A DNA stretch of 64,000 bases from Streptomyces sp. NBC_00663 (lineage in GTDB: Bacteria; Actinomycetota; Actinomycetes; Streptomycetales; Streptomycetaceae). Shown one piece after another: positions 47,695 to 55,867 of the stretch. A program made the position numbers and the translations under genes. The DNA lies in assembly GCF_036226885.1 (NCBI RefSeq), contig NZ_CP109027.1, positions 5,580,001 through 5,644,000 on the forward strand, given 5' to 3'. Each line of letters starts with the position of its first letter. The first letter of the stretch is position 1. Under the pieces are notes generated by a model. It was given only the letters and a program-made list of their open reading frames with translations. It had not been told where the DNA came from and searched no databases.

Positions 47695-48659
47695 GCGGTA
47701 AGTACCTGGTGACGGGTGGCGCGGGTTACGTCGGCAGCGTGGTCGCCCAGCACCTGCTGGAGGCGGGCCACGAGGTCGTCGTCCTCGACAACCTCTCCAC
47801 CGGCTTCCGCGAGGGCGTCCCGGCCGGCGCCGGCTTTATCGAGGGCGACATCCGCGACGCCGCCAAGTGGCTCGACGCCTCCTTCGACGGCGTGCTGCAC
47901 TTCGCCGCGTCCTCCCAGGTCGGCGAGTCCGTCGTCAAGCCCGAGAAGTACTGGGACAACAACGTCGGCGGCACCATGGCGCTGCTCGGCGCGATGCGCG
48001 AGGCAGGCGTGCGCAAGCTCGTCTTCTCCTCCACGGCCGCCACCTACGGCGAGCCCGAGCAGGTCCCGATCGTCGAGACCGCGCCCACCAAGCCGACCAA
48101 CCCCTACGGCGCCTCCAAGCTCGCCGTCGACTTCATGATCACCAGCGAGGCGGGCGCCCACGGCCTGGCCGCCGTCTCCCTGCGCTACTTCAACGTCGCG
48201 GGCGCGTACGGCGCGTACGGCGAGCGGCACGACCCCGAGTCGCACCTCATCCCGCTGGTCCTCCAGGTCGCCCAGGGCAAGCGGGACGCCATCTCCGTCT
48301 TCGGCGAGGACTACCCGACGCCGGACGGCACCTGCGTCCGCGACTACATCCACGTCGCCGACCTCGCCGAGGCCCACCTCCTCGCCGTCCAGGCCGCCAC
48401 CCCCGGCGAGCACCTGATCTGCAACCTCGGCAACGGCGAGGGCTTCTCCGTCCGGCAGGTCATCGAGACCGTCCGCCAGGTCACCGGCCACCCGATCCCC
48501 GAGGTCGTGGCCCCCCGCCGCGGCGGCGACCCGGCGACCCTGGTGGCCTCGGCCGCCACCGCCCGCGAGAAGCTGGGCTGGAACCCGTCCCGCGCGGACC
48601 TCGCGGGCATCGTCGCGGACGCGTGGGAGTTCGCGCAGAACATCTCAAGGGAGCAGTAG
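47691..48659 (+). CDS. galE: UDP-glucose 4-epimerase
   Basis: A 322-residue extended-SDR enzyme that interconverts UDP-galactose and UDP-glucose using bound NAD+. It shows the Rossmann start VTGGAGYVGSVVAQHLLEAG, the catalytic Ser in VFSSTAATYGEPE, YGASK as the Tyr-x-x-x-Lys pair, LRYFNVAGAYG and RDYIHVADLAEAHLLA. The ATG at 47691 overlaps the galT stop, and the stop shares one base with the galK GTG. In S. lividans a second promoter (galP2) serves galE and galK constitutively; here any such promoter would lie inside galT. Confidence 0.95.
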   Translation: MSGKYLVTGGAGYVGSVVAQHLLEAGHEVVVLDNLSTGFREGVPAGAGFIEGDIRDAAKWLDASFDGVLHFAASSQVGESVVKPEKYWDNNVGGTMALLGAMREAGVRKLVFSSTAATYGEPEQVPIVETAPTKPTNPYGASKLAVDFMITSEAGAHGLAAVSLRYFNVAGAYGAYGERHDPESHLIPLVLQVAQGKRDAISVFGEDYPTPDGTCVRDYIHVADLAEAHLLAVQAATPGEHLICNLGNGEGFSVRQVIETVRQVTGHPIPEVVAPRRGGDPATLVASAATAREKLGWNPSRADLAGIVADAWEFAQNISREQ

Positions 48660-49813
48660 TGGGCGCAGAGCAGGTGCGCGACGGTTTCGTGGCGCTCTAC
48701 GGCACCGAGCCCGAAGGCGTCTGGTCGGCGCCGGGGCGCGTCAACCTCATCGGTGAGCACACCGACTACAACGACGGCTTCGTGATGCCCTTCGCGCTGC
48801 CGCACACCGCCGTCGCCGCGGTCTCCCGCCGCGACGACGGCGTCCTGCGCCTGCACTCGGCGGACATCGAGGACGGCGTCGCGGAGCTGCGCCTGGACGA
48901 CCTCGTCCCGGAGACCGACCGCGGCTGGACGGCGTACCCGGCGGGCGTGGTCTGGGCCCTGCGCGAGGCCGGCCACGCCGTGACCGGCGCGGACATCCAC
49001 CTCACCTCCACCGTCCCCTCGGGCGCGGGCCTGTCGTCCTCGGCGGCGCTGGAGGTCGTGGTCGCCCTGGCGCTCAACGACCTGTACGAACTGGGCTTGC
49101 AGCGCTGGCAGTTGGCCCGGCTGTGCCAGCGCGCGGAGAACGTCTACGTCGGCGCTCCGACCGGCATCATGGACCAGACGGCGTCGGCGTGCTGCGAGGA
49201 GGGCCACGCGCTCTTCCTCGACACCCGCGACCTCTCCCAGAAGCAGATCCCCTTCGACCTGGCCTCCGAGGGCATGCGTCTGCTGGTCGTCGACACCCAG
49301 GTCAAGCACTCCCACAGCGAGGGCGAGTACGGCAAACGCCGGGCCGGCTGCGAGCGGGGCGCCGCCCTGCTCGGCGTCGACGCGCTCAGGGACATCGCCT
49401 ACGGCGACCTCGACGCGGCCCTCGCACGGCTCGGCGACGACGAGGAGGCGGTCCGGCTGGTCCGGCACGTCGTCACCGAGGACGAGCGGGTGGAGAAGGC
49501 CGTCGCCCTGCTGGAGTCGGGCGACACCCGCGCGATCGGCCCGGTGCTGGTGGCCGGTCACGCCTCCCTGCGCGACGACTTCCGCATCTCCTGCCCGGAG
49601 CTGGACCTCGTCGTCGACACGGCGATGAGCGCGGGCGCCCTGGGATCGCGCATGACCGGCGGCGGCTTCGGCGGCTCGGCGATCGTGCTGGCGGACGTCG
49701 CCGACGTCGACAGCATCACCAAGGCGGTCGAAGAGGCCTTCGCCGCGGCCGGGTTCACCGCGCCGCGCGTCTTCGAGGCGGTACCGGCGCCGGGAGCGCG
49801 CAGGCTCGTCTGA
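48659..49813 (+). CDS. galK: Galactokinase
   Basis: A 384-residue GHMP kinase that phosphorylates galactose at C1. The galactokinase signature is GRVNLIGEHTDYNDGFVMPF, the ATP loop is VPSGAGLSSSAALEV and the third motif is RMTGGGFGGSAIVL. The catalytic Asp lies in APTGIMDQTASACCEEGHAL. The GTG at 48659 overlaps the galE TAG by one base. A 12-bp hairpin terminator follows the stop at once. With the sodium symporter the cluster provides uptake and full conversion of galactose to glucose-1-phosphate. Confidence 0.95.
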   Translation: MGAEQVRDGFVALYGTEPEGVWSAPGRVNLIGEHTDYNDGFVMPFALPHTAVAAVSRRDDGVLRLHSADIEDGVAELRLDDLVPETDRGWTAYPAGVVWALREAGHAVTGADIHLTSTVPSGAGLSSSAALEVVVALALNDLYELGLQRWQLARLCQRAENVYVGAPTGIMDQTASACCEEGHALFLDTRDLSQKQIPFDLASEGMRLLVVDTQVKHSHSEGEYGKRRAGCERGAALLGVDALRDIAYGDLDAALARLGDDEEAVRLVRHVVTEDERVEKAVALLESGDTRAIGPVLVAGHASLRDDFRISCPELDLVVDTAMSAGALGSRMTGGGFGGSAIVLADVADVDSITKAVEEAFAAAGFTAPRVFEAVPAPGARRLV

Positions 49814-49822
49814 GGTCCCGGA

Positions 49823-49856
49823 TCAGCCCCGCGCCCCTGGTGGAGCGCGGGGCTGA
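49823..49856 (+). terminator. Terminator after galK
   Basis: TCAGCCCCGCGC pairs perfectly with GCGCGGGGCTGA around a 10-nt loop. Confidence 0.85.
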
Positions 49857-49967
49857 CCCATGCTTTGCCCGCGTTGGCGCGATCTTGGCGAATTCCCGAC
49901 GGATCCCTGACGCCGCCGCGAGTAGCGTCACCGTGTTCGAGTGGATGCGGACGCAAACGGGGGCACG

Positions 49968-50261
49968 ATGAGCGACCTGTCGGTCGACTACGCGGTACTG
50001 AACCGGGTCAGGCACAACCTCGACCACATCGCCGAGCTGATGAAGAAGCCGGGCCGCGAGATGCGGGACGTCACCGGCGACTCCATGGGCGTGCCCGAAC
50101 TGGCCCGCCGCATGGACCACTTCGGCGACGAGTGGTCGTACGGCATCAAGCAGCTGACGAAATTCTCCGAGAAGGCGTCCAAGGCGCTGCTCAAGGTCAA
50201 GGAGTCCTTCGAGCAGCTCGACCACGAACTCGCCCAGTCCCAGCGGCATCGGGACTCGTGA
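49968..50261 (+). CDS. WXG100-like small helical protein, first gene of a four-gene operon
   Basis: A 97-residue helical protein. The central turn between two long helices reads HFGDEWSYGIKQL, a W-x-x-G variant of the WXG hairpin, and the C-terminal helix is SKALLKVKESFEQLDHELAQ. Length and layout fit WXG100/ESAT-6 type proteins, which are secreted by type VII systems or pair with such proteins. The ATG at 49968 follows GGGGGCACG, and TAGCGT at 49922 may be the -10. Its stop overlaps the start of the next gene (GTGA). The assignment is by layout only. Confidence 0.7.
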   Translation: MSDLSVDYAVLNRVRHNLDHIAELMKKPGREMRDVTGDSMGVPELARRMDHFGDEWSYGIKQLTKFSEKASKALLKVKESFEQLDHELAQSQRHRDS

Positions 50262-51541
50262 CCGTGGCGGACGAATTCCCGGCGCTCGGCTTCGTGCCCT
50301 GCCCCGGCGACCACGAGGCCGCCGACGAGGTGGCGAAGACGGTCCGCCGTACGGCGAAGGCCCTCGCCGAGATCTCCCAGGTGCTGCACGGCACCGGCGC
50401 CGGCGACTGGAAGGGCCAGGCGGCGGAGGCCTTCCGGGAGAAGTTCGACGACGAGTTCCGCCCCCGCGTCGACGACGCCCGCGACTCCTTCGCGGGCGCG
50501 GCCGGCGCCCTGGAGGACTGGGCGGCCCACATGGCCCACCAGCAGGCCGCCGCCCGCCGCCTGGAGGCCCGCGCCGCCGAGGCCGCCGGGCGGGTGGACA
50601 GCGCGCACGCCCAGGCCAAGAAGGTGAAGGACGCCGACGACCACCAGGCTCACGACGCCGACCGGGCCGTCCACGCCCGCCAGGCCGAACTCGACGACCT
50701 GCGCCGCCAGGCCCACCGCATGTCCGAGCACTACCACGCCTACGGCAAGGACATCGCCGAGCGCCTCAGGACCGCCATGGACATCGCCCCCGACGAGCCC
50801 GGCATCTGGGACCGCCTCGGCGACGCCATCGCCGACCTGGGCAAAGCCCTGGCCGATCTGCCGGGTCAGGTGGGCGAGTTGCTCGCGGACGTCGGTGACT
50901 GGCTCAAGGCCCACGCGGACTGGATCACCGTCGCCGCCTCCGTCGTCGGCGTGATCGCGATCTTCTGCCCCGCCCTCGCCCCGCTCGCCATCGGCCTGAG
51001 CGCGCTCGCCCTGTTCGCGCACGCCGCGTCGTACGGCATGAGCGGCCTCTTCCCGCCCACCGGCGACCACATCGGCAACTGGCTCACCCTCGGCGGCGAC
51101 GCCCTCGGCATGATTCCGGGCGTGGGCGCCGCGAAGTCGGGCCTGACGGCCGGGTTCAAGGCGGGCCGGGCCGCCGAGGGCTTCGTCGCGGGCACCCGCG
51201 TCGGCATCAAGACGGCCGCCGTGACCGCGAAGGACGTCATGAAGGCCGCCGACCCGGTCGCCAAGATGATCGACCGCCCGGTGATGGCCGTGGCCACCCG
51301 CCTCGGGGTGTCGCGCGGCGCCGCCCTCACCGCCACCGAGGGCGTCCAGGCCGCCGCCACCCTCGCCTGGACCGCCCCCACCGCCCTCAACGCCTATGCC
51401 ACCAGCACCGGCCGCTACGACGCCGCCACCTGGGGCACCGGCGTCGGCAACATCACCATGGGCACGGGCGGCGGGAAGTTCGGCGGACTCGTGGCCGTGG
51501 GCAGCGCGATCGGCCTGGGCGCATGGGAGCTGACGGACTGA
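50258..51541 (+). CDS. WXG-domain protein with hydrophobic C-terminal region
   Basis: A 427-residue protein. Residues 1-110 resemble a WXG domain, with GTGAGDWKGQAAEAFREKFD as the turn. A coiled-coil Ala/His/Asp-rich stretch follows to about 185, an amphipathic WDRLGDAIADLGKALADLPG, then two or three membrane helices (about 220-260, WITVAASVVGVIAIFCPALA). The last 170 residues are Gly/Ala-rich with no recognised catalytic motif. WXG proteins with long C-termini are often polymorphic toxins, but no toxin domain or obvious cognate immunity gene can be named. It is coupled to genes on both sides. Confidence 0.75.
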   Translation: MTVADEFPALGFVPCPGDHEAADEVAKTVRRTAKALAEISQVLHGTGAGDWKGQAAEAFREKFDDEFRPRVDDARDSFAGAAGALEDWAAHMAHQQAAARRLEARAAEAAGRVDSAHAQAKKVKDADDHQAHDADRAVHARQAELDDLRRQAHRMSEHYHAYGKDIAERLRTAMDIAPDEPGIWDRLGDAIADLGKALADLPGQVGELLADVGDWLKAHADWITVAASVVGVIAIFCPALAPLAIGLSALALFAHAASYGMSGLFPPTGDHIGNWLTLGGDALGMIPGVGAAKSGLTAGFKAGRAAEGFVAGTRVGIKTAAVTAKDVMKAADPVAKMIDRPVMAVATRLGVSRGAALTATEGVQAAATLAWTAPTALNAYATSTGRYDAATWGTGVGNITMGTGGGKFGGLVAVGSAIGLGAWELTD

Positions 51542-52164
51542 TGACCGACGTGGACGTGGCCGACCTCTGGTTCGAACTCCCGCCGGGTTTCGTCGAGTTC
51601 GACCTCGCCGAGGACCCGGAGGCGCGCATGCTGCGCATGGCGGACGCGGTCGACGCGCTCTTCGCCGACGCGACCCCCGAGCAGAAGTTCAGCCTCGTCG
51701 TCTCCGGCGAACACGTCCTGACGACGATGATCTCGGCCGGCGCCGCACATGTGTCGAGCTGCCTGCTGCGCATGCCCGGCGACGAACCCTCCCAGGCCAT
51801 GCTCTGCGTCCTCGTCGAACACCCCCAGACCGGCCCCGAGTTCCAGGACCGCCAGGCCGCCGCCCGCCGCACCGCCGCCCAGTGGCGCGCGCTGCACCCG
51901 GACGCCGAGGTCGGCCTCGTCATGCTGCCCTACGGCATCTCGGCCCTCTGCATCCGCGAACAGCACCTCGCCGTCCCCGGCGCGCTCTTCGGCCTGCCCG
52001 ACCCGGTTCCGGCGACGGTCCGCCAGGCCGAGTTCTGGGTGCCGCTGAAGACGGGCCCCGGGGCGGTCCTGTTCGTGTTCACCACGCAGGACGTGGCGCA
52101 CTGGGCGCGGTACGTCGACGTACTGAGCGGCATAGTGAAGTCGATCTCGGAGGAACGGGCATGA
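51541..52164 (+). CDS. Unknown protein of the WXG operon
   Basis: A 207-residue soluble alpha/beta protein starting MTDVDVADLWFELPPGFVEF. Segments include SLVVSGEHVLTTMISAGAAH, LVMLPYGISALCIREQHLAV and VLFVFTTQDVAHWARYVDVL. The end ISEERA has no membrane part. The ATG shares one base with the previous stop, and its stop overlaps the next start. Size and position suggest an adaptor or chaperone for the WXG proteins, as EspG-like proteins do in mycobacteria, but no sequence motif supports that directly. Confidence 0.72.
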   Translation: MTDVDVADLWFELPPGFVEFDLAEDPEARMLRMADAVDALFADATPEQKFSLVVSGEHVLTTMISAGAAHVSSCLLRMPGDEPSQAMLCVLVEHPQTGPEFQDRQAAARRTAAQWRALHPDAEVGLVMLPYGISALCIREQHLAVPGALFGLPDPVPATVRQAEFWVPLKTGPGAVLFVFTTQDVAHWARYVDVLSGIVKSISEERA

Positions 52165-52979
52165 GCGACGAGGTCACGCACCGGACGCCGGTGCTCCTGG
52201 CGACCGGAATCAGCGCATACGTGCTCGCGGTGATCGCCGGCATGTACTTCCTGGACGTCTCCGCCCTCCAGATCCCCCTGTGGATCGCCCACGCGGTCGT
52301 CCTGGCCCTGCTGATCCGCAAGCTGGGCGCGAAGGAGTCCAGCGTGTACGCCGCCCTGTTCGTCGTCCTCACCTCGGCTTCGGCCGTGTACGTCATGGGC
52401 CTGGCCCGCGACGACCTCACCCTCCAGCGGCGCGGCGAGAAGGTCACGGCCACGGTGTTGAAGGAGTGGCGCGACCCGGCCGAGGGCCGCACGGGACGCG
52501 ACTCCCACTACACGCTCCGCCGCGAGGACGGCACCCGCGTCCCGGGCCCGCCCCTGACGACGACCTCCGACGCGTACGACGTGGGCCAGACCCTGACGGT
52601 CATCGAGGACCCCGACGCGGAACTGGCCCCCGAGACCCCCGGCCAGGCGAACGCCACCGCCGAGATCCTCGGCGCGGCCGCCCTCGCCCTCGCCGCGCTG
52701 GGCGCGGTCGGCTGGATGACGTGGAAAGGCGCACGGAAGGAGCAGGACGTGGACACGGGAGCACAGGCGGCACAGGAGGAGAAGCTCCGCGAGGCCCTGC
52801 GCACCTACCCCGCCGACCGCCGCGGCTACATCAAACTCCACCCCGAGGACTACCCCGCCCTCACCCACCGACGAGCCGCCCGCATCGCCTGGGAGACAGG
52901 CCTGCGCACGGAGGCGGCGGGCAACCGGGGTTCGTGGCGCTTCAAGGAGACGGTGGTGGAGCAGGTCCCGCTCGACTAA
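52161..52979 (+). CDS. Membrane protein of unknown function, last gene of the WXG operon
   Basis: A 272-residue protein with three N-terminal helices (PVLLATGISAYVLAVIAGMY, LWIAHAVVLALLI, VYAALFVVLTSASAVYVMGL), an external beta-rich stretch that looks like DUF3592 (KVTATVLKEWRDPAEGRT; LTVIEDPDAELAPETPG), one more helix and a cytosolic tail with YPADRRGYIKLHPEDYPALT. The ATG overlaps the previous stop. It converges on a GNAT gene whose stop overlaps by 4 bp (CTAA). It may anchor or serve as immunity for the operon's WXG proteins, which is speculation. Confidence 0.75.
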   Translation: MSDEVTHRTPVLLATGISAYVLAVIAGMYFLDVSALQIPLWIAHAVVLALLIRKLGAKESSVYAALFVVLTSASAVYVMGLARDDLTLQRRGEKVTATVLKEWRDPAEGRTGRDSHYTLRREDGTRVPGPPLTTTSDAYDVGQTLTVIEDPDAELAPETPGQANATAEILGAAALALAALGAVGWMTWKGARKEQDVDTGAQAAQEEKLREALRTYPADRRGYIKLHPEDYPALTHRRAARIAWETGLRTEAAGNRGSWRFKETVVEQVPLD

Positions 52980-53419
52980 CCGAGCCGCTTCGTCAGCGTG
53001 AACTCCGTGATGCCCGGTGGATAGTCCGGGATCACGCACACCACGTCGTAGCCCCGCTTCCGGTAGAACTCCGGCGCCTGGAAGTCCCAGGTCTCCACCC
53101 GGGACATCGCGCACCCCCGTTCGTCGCGCGCGATCCGCTCCGCCTCCGTGAGCAACCGCGAACCCAGGCTCGCGCCGCGGTGGCGTTCGTCGACCCACAG
53201 GTAGGTGACGTGGAGCCAGGTCGTCCAGGTGTGGCCGACCAGGCCGCCGGCGAGGTTCCCCGCCCCGTCCAGCACCCAGACGTGGAGCGGAAGTTCCCGT
53301 TCGTCCGGGGTGCCGCGCAGGGCGCGCAGGACGGGCGAGGCCGCGGTGTTGGTGTCCCGCAGCCGGATTCGCAGCAGATCGCGCCGGTCTTTGTCGACTT
53401 CTGTCTCCATACGAAACAT
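52976..53419 (-). CDS. GNAT family N-acetyltransferase
   Basis: A protein of about 147 residues with a GNAT fold: LHVWVLDGAGNLAGGLVGHT, then HVTYLWVDERHRGASLGSRL, where the acetyl-CoA loop R-x-x-x-x-G appears, and ETWDFQAPEFYRKRGYDVVC as the last strand-helix. Starts at 53419 (MFRMETEV) and 53410 (METEV) are both possible; the first has GGTGAG nearby. The substrate is unknown. It faces the WXG operon tail to tail and is divergent from the LuxR regulator. Confidence 0.86.
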   Translation of the reverse strand: MFRMETEVDKDRRDLLRIRLRDTNTAASPVLRALRGTPDERELPLHVWVLDGAGNLAGGLVGHTWTTWLHVTYLWVDERHRGASLGSRLLTEAERIARDERGCAMSRVETWDFQAPEFYRKRGYDVVCVIPDYPPGITEFTLTKRLG

Positions 53420-53486
53420 GCGGCTCACCATAAACGCGCTGGACAGCCAGTTCTGCAAATTGCCTTCCGCTCCTGCCCCCCGGCCG

Positions 53487-53528
53487 TACCCTGATGAACA
53501 GCACCGGTGGGGGCCGGTGCTGATCAGG
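53487..53528 (+). promoter_or_regulatory. Promoter and start-site hairpin of the LuxR regulator leader
   Basis: TACCCT (53487-53492) is a plausible -10. The predicted start near 53499 is the first base of a 9-bp perfect stem, CAGCACCGG with CCGGTGCTG, extended by CCTGAT/ATCAGG across a 3-nt bulge. The leader to the GTG at 53694 is about 195 nt and holds no other open frame I can support. Confidence 0.5.
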
Positions 53529-53693
53529 GGGCGAGACAGTCGGGTACGGCACCCGAAGTGGGGGTAGCAGTTGGTGCACGGCGGCGGCCGTGCGCAGCGC
53601 CATCGCGCTTCGGGCGTCGTACCTGCGCCTGGTCTTCCGTCTCCCGACGATGGGGTATCCCCTGCTCTTCAAGAGCTTGGGGAAGGGGGTTTC

Positions 53694-54467
53694 GTGGTTC
53701 GCATCCGAGTCCTGGTCGTCGACGACCATCGCATCTTCGCCGAGTCGCTCGCCGCCGCACTGGCGGCCGAGCCCGACGTCGACGTCTCCGCGGCCGGCAG
53801 CGGTCCCGCCGCGCTGCGCAGTCTGGAGCGCGCGGCGGCCGAGGGGCGGCGGTTCGATGTGCTGCTCGTCGACGCCGACCTGGGCGGCAACGTCCAGGGC
53901 ATCCGGCCCGCCGTGCCCGTCCAGGAGGCGGGCGAGGACGGGCTCGTCGACGGCATCTCACTGGTGGTCGGGGTGCGTACCGCACAGCCCGGCGTCCGGA
54001 TCGTCGTACTCGCCGAGAAGGACGATCCGCGGCGCGCCGCGCTCGCCCTTCAGGCCGGTGCGTCCGGCTGGGTGGCCAAGGACTGTTCCTTGTCCCGCCT
54101 GCTGACCGTCATACGAGGGGTCCTGCGCGAGGAGACCCATCTGCCGCCCGCCCTGCTCACCGGGGTGCTGCGGGAGCTGACCGCCGCGCGCAAGCACCGC
54201 ACCGAGAGCGAGCGGCTGGTGGAGTCGCTCACGCCGCGGGAGCGGGAAGTGCTGCGGTGCATGGTCGCCGGGCTCGGCAGAAAGGCGGTCGCCGAGCGGC
54301 TGTTCCTCTCCCCGCACACCGTGCGCACCCATATGCAGAACGTCCTCGGCAAGCTGGGCGTGCACTCCACGCTCGCGGCCGTCGCACTGGCCCGCCGGGC
54401 CGGGGTCGGGCCGGTGGACCTGGAGCCGGCCGGGCGTATCCGGGCGGAGGAGACCCACACGGCCTGA
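53694..54467 (+). CDS. LuxR-type response regulator
   Basis: A 257-residue NarL/FixJ-type regulator. The receiver has the acidic pair (VLVVDDHRIFAESL), the phosphoacceptor Asp in FDVLLVDADLG and the Lys in GWVAKDCSL. Between them an insertion of about 20 residues (NVQGIRPAVPVQEAGEDGL) lengthens the beta3-alpha3 loop. The conserved Thr is Ala (VVLAEKDD). The helix-turn-helix reads LTPREREVLRCMVAGLGRKA, then SPHTVRTHMQNVLGKLGV. The GTG at 53694 has GGAAGGGGG 6 nt upstream. No kinase gene is next to it, so its partner is unknown. Confidence 0.88.
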   Translation: MVRIRVLVVDDHRIFAESLAAALAAEPDVDVSAAGSGPAALRSLERAAAEGRRFDVLLVDADLGGNVQGIRPAVPVQEAGEDGLVDGISLVVGVRTAQPGVRIVVLAEKDDPRRAALALQAGASGWVAKDCSLSRLLTVIRGVLREETHLPPALLTGVLRELTAARKHRTESERLVESLTPREREVLRCMVAGLGRKAVAERLFLSPHTVRTHMQNVLGKLGVHSTLAAVALARRAGVGPVDLEPAGRIRAEETHTA

Positions 54468-54480
54468 GCCAGGTGGGCGC

Positions 54481-54978
54481 TCAGCCGGGGATGTTGTCGA
54501 AGGGGGCGGTCAACTGGCGCAGCAGCCCCGCCAGTTCGCCCCGCTGGGCCCGGGAGAGCTCCGCGAGGATCGCCCGCTCCTGGTCGAGGAGGCCGGCCAG
54601 GGCCTGGTCCGCGCGGTCCCGGCCCTCGTCCGTCAGCCGGACCAGGACGCCACGCCGGTCCGAGGGGTCCGGCAGACGCTCCACCAGGCCCTTCTTCGTC
54701 AGCCGGTCGATGCGGTTCGTCATGGTGCCCGAGGTGACCAGGGTCTGCGTCAGCAGCTGTCCGGGGGAGAGCTGGTACGGCGTGCCCGCGCGCCTGAGCG
54801 CGGTCAGGACGTCGAACTCCCAGGGCTCCAGGCTGTGCTCGGAGAAGGCGAGACGGCGTGCGCGATCCAGGTGCCGGGCCAGTCTGCTCACCCGGCTGAG
54901 CACCTCGAGCGGTTCCACGTCGAGGTCCGGGCGCTCCCGGCGCCACGCAGCGACCAGCCGATCGACCTCGTCCTCCAT
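54481..54978 (-). CDS. tamR: MarR family regulator TamR
   Basis: A 165-residue MarR protein. The DNA-binding part reads LEPWEFDVLTALRRAG, LSPGQLLTQTLVTSGTMTNR, IDRLTKKGLVERLPDPSDRR with the wing GVLVRLTDEG. It is divergent from a trans-aconitate methyltransferase gene, the arrangement of S. coelicolor tamR (SCO3133), whose product binds trans-aconitate, citrate and related acids and controls tam and citric-acid-cycle genes. The ATG has TACACT 7 nt upstream on the minus strand, so it is probably leaderless and autoregulated. The symbol rests on synteny and family. Confidence 0.88.
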   Translation of the reverse strand: MEDEVDRLVAAWRRERPDLDVEPLEVLSRVSRLARHLDRARRLAFSEHSLEPWEFDVLTALRRAGTPYQLSPGQLLTQTLVTSGTMTNRIDRLTKKGLVERLPDPSDRRGVLVRLTDEGRDRADQALAGLLDQERAILAELSRAQRGELAGLLRQLTAPFDNIPG

Positions 54979-54985
54979 GACGATC

Positions 54986-55045
54986 AGTGTAGTGGTTGTG
55001 TCGATGTGAAGTCTCTTGATGTCGAGTCTCTTGACGTCGAGAGAC
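54986..55045. promoter_or_regulatory. TamR operator region with tandem 15-bp repeats
   Basis: GTCTCTTGATGTCGA (55011-55025) is repeated as GTCTCTTGACGTCGA (55026-55040). With the following GAGAC the second copy forms a 20-bp palindrome with one mismatch (55026-55045). TACACT at 54991 to 54986 on the minus strand is the -10 of tamR. The site lies between tamR and tam. Confidence 0.7.
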
Positions 55046-55067
55046 TTCGCGGAGGACAGTGGATCTC

Positions 55068-55865
55068 ATGACGACTTGGGACCCCGCCCAGTACCTGCGC
55101 CACGCCGACCACCGCGCCCGCCCCTTCCTCGACCTCCTCGCCCGCGTACCCGGCCTGCCGGCCGACCCGGCCCGTATCGCCGACCTCGGCTGCGGCCCCG
55201 GCAACGTCACCGCCCTCCTCGCCGACCGCTGGCCCACCGCCCGCATCACCGGCTACGACAACTCGCCCGAGATGCTCGACAAGGCCCGGGCCGAGCACGC
55301 CGGCCCCACCCCGGGCGGCGGCAGCCTCGACTTCTCCCCCGCCGACGTACGGACCTGGGCGCCCACGGGGTCCTACGACCTCATCATCAGCAACGCCACG
55401 CTCCAGTGGGTCCCCGGGCACGTGGAGTGCTTCGCGGACTGGATCGGCGCCCTCGCACCCGGCGGCACCCTCGCCTTCCAGGTGCCCGGCAACTTCGACG
55501 CCCCCAGCCACCGCCTGATGCGCGAACTCGCCCACTCCCTCGGCCTCCCCGTCGCCCTGCGCCACGACGACGCCGTCCACACCCCCGAGGCCTACCTGGA
55601 ACACCTCACCGCCCTCGGCTGCACCGCCGACGTCTGGGAGACGACGTACATCCATCTCCTCACCGGCGAGGACCCGGTGCTGGACTGGGTGAAGGGCACA
55701 GGACTGCGGCCCGTCCTCACCGCCCTCGCCGACGACCCCGCGGCCCGCGAGAAGTTCCTGACCGCCTATCGCACCGCCCTGCGCGAGGCCTATCCGACCA
55801 GGCCGCACGGCACGCCGTTCCCCTTCCGCCGCATCTTCGCGGTCGCCCGCAAGGAAGGGGCGTAA
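55068..55865 (+). CDS. tam: Trans-aconitate 2-methyltransferase
   Basis: A 265-residue class I SAM methyltransferase that esterifies trans-aconitate, an inhibitor of aconitase, and so detoxifies it. Family landmarks are MTTWDPAQYLRHADHRARPF, SAM motif I IADLGCGPGNVTALL, YDNSPEMLDKARA, the YDLIISNATLQWVPG block and LAFQVPGNFDAPSHRLMREL. The C-terminal GTPFPFRRIFAVA is typical. GGAGGA lies 11 nt before the ATG at 55068; an in-frame GTG at 55059 is too close to it. Its operon continues with the VOC gene 2 nt after the stop. Confidence 0.93.
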   Translation: MTTWDPAQYLRHADHRARPFLDLLARVPGLPADPARIADLGCGPGNVTALLADRWPTARITGYDNSPEMLDKARAEHAGPTPGGGSLDFSPADVRTWAPTGSYDLIISNATLQWVPGHVECFADWIGALAPGGTLAFQVPGNFDAPSHRLMRELAHSLGLPVALRHDDAVHTPEAYLEHLTALGCTADVWETTYIHLLTGEDPVLDWVKGTGLRPVLTALADDPAAREKFLTAYRTALREAYPTRPHGTPFPFRRIFAVARKEGA

Positions 55866-55867
55866 AG

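Noticed and set aside
49968..52979. A complete type VII secretion locus
   Set aside because: Only WXG-like and unknown proteins are present. No FtsK/SpoIIIE-type ATPase or mycosin gene occurs in the window.
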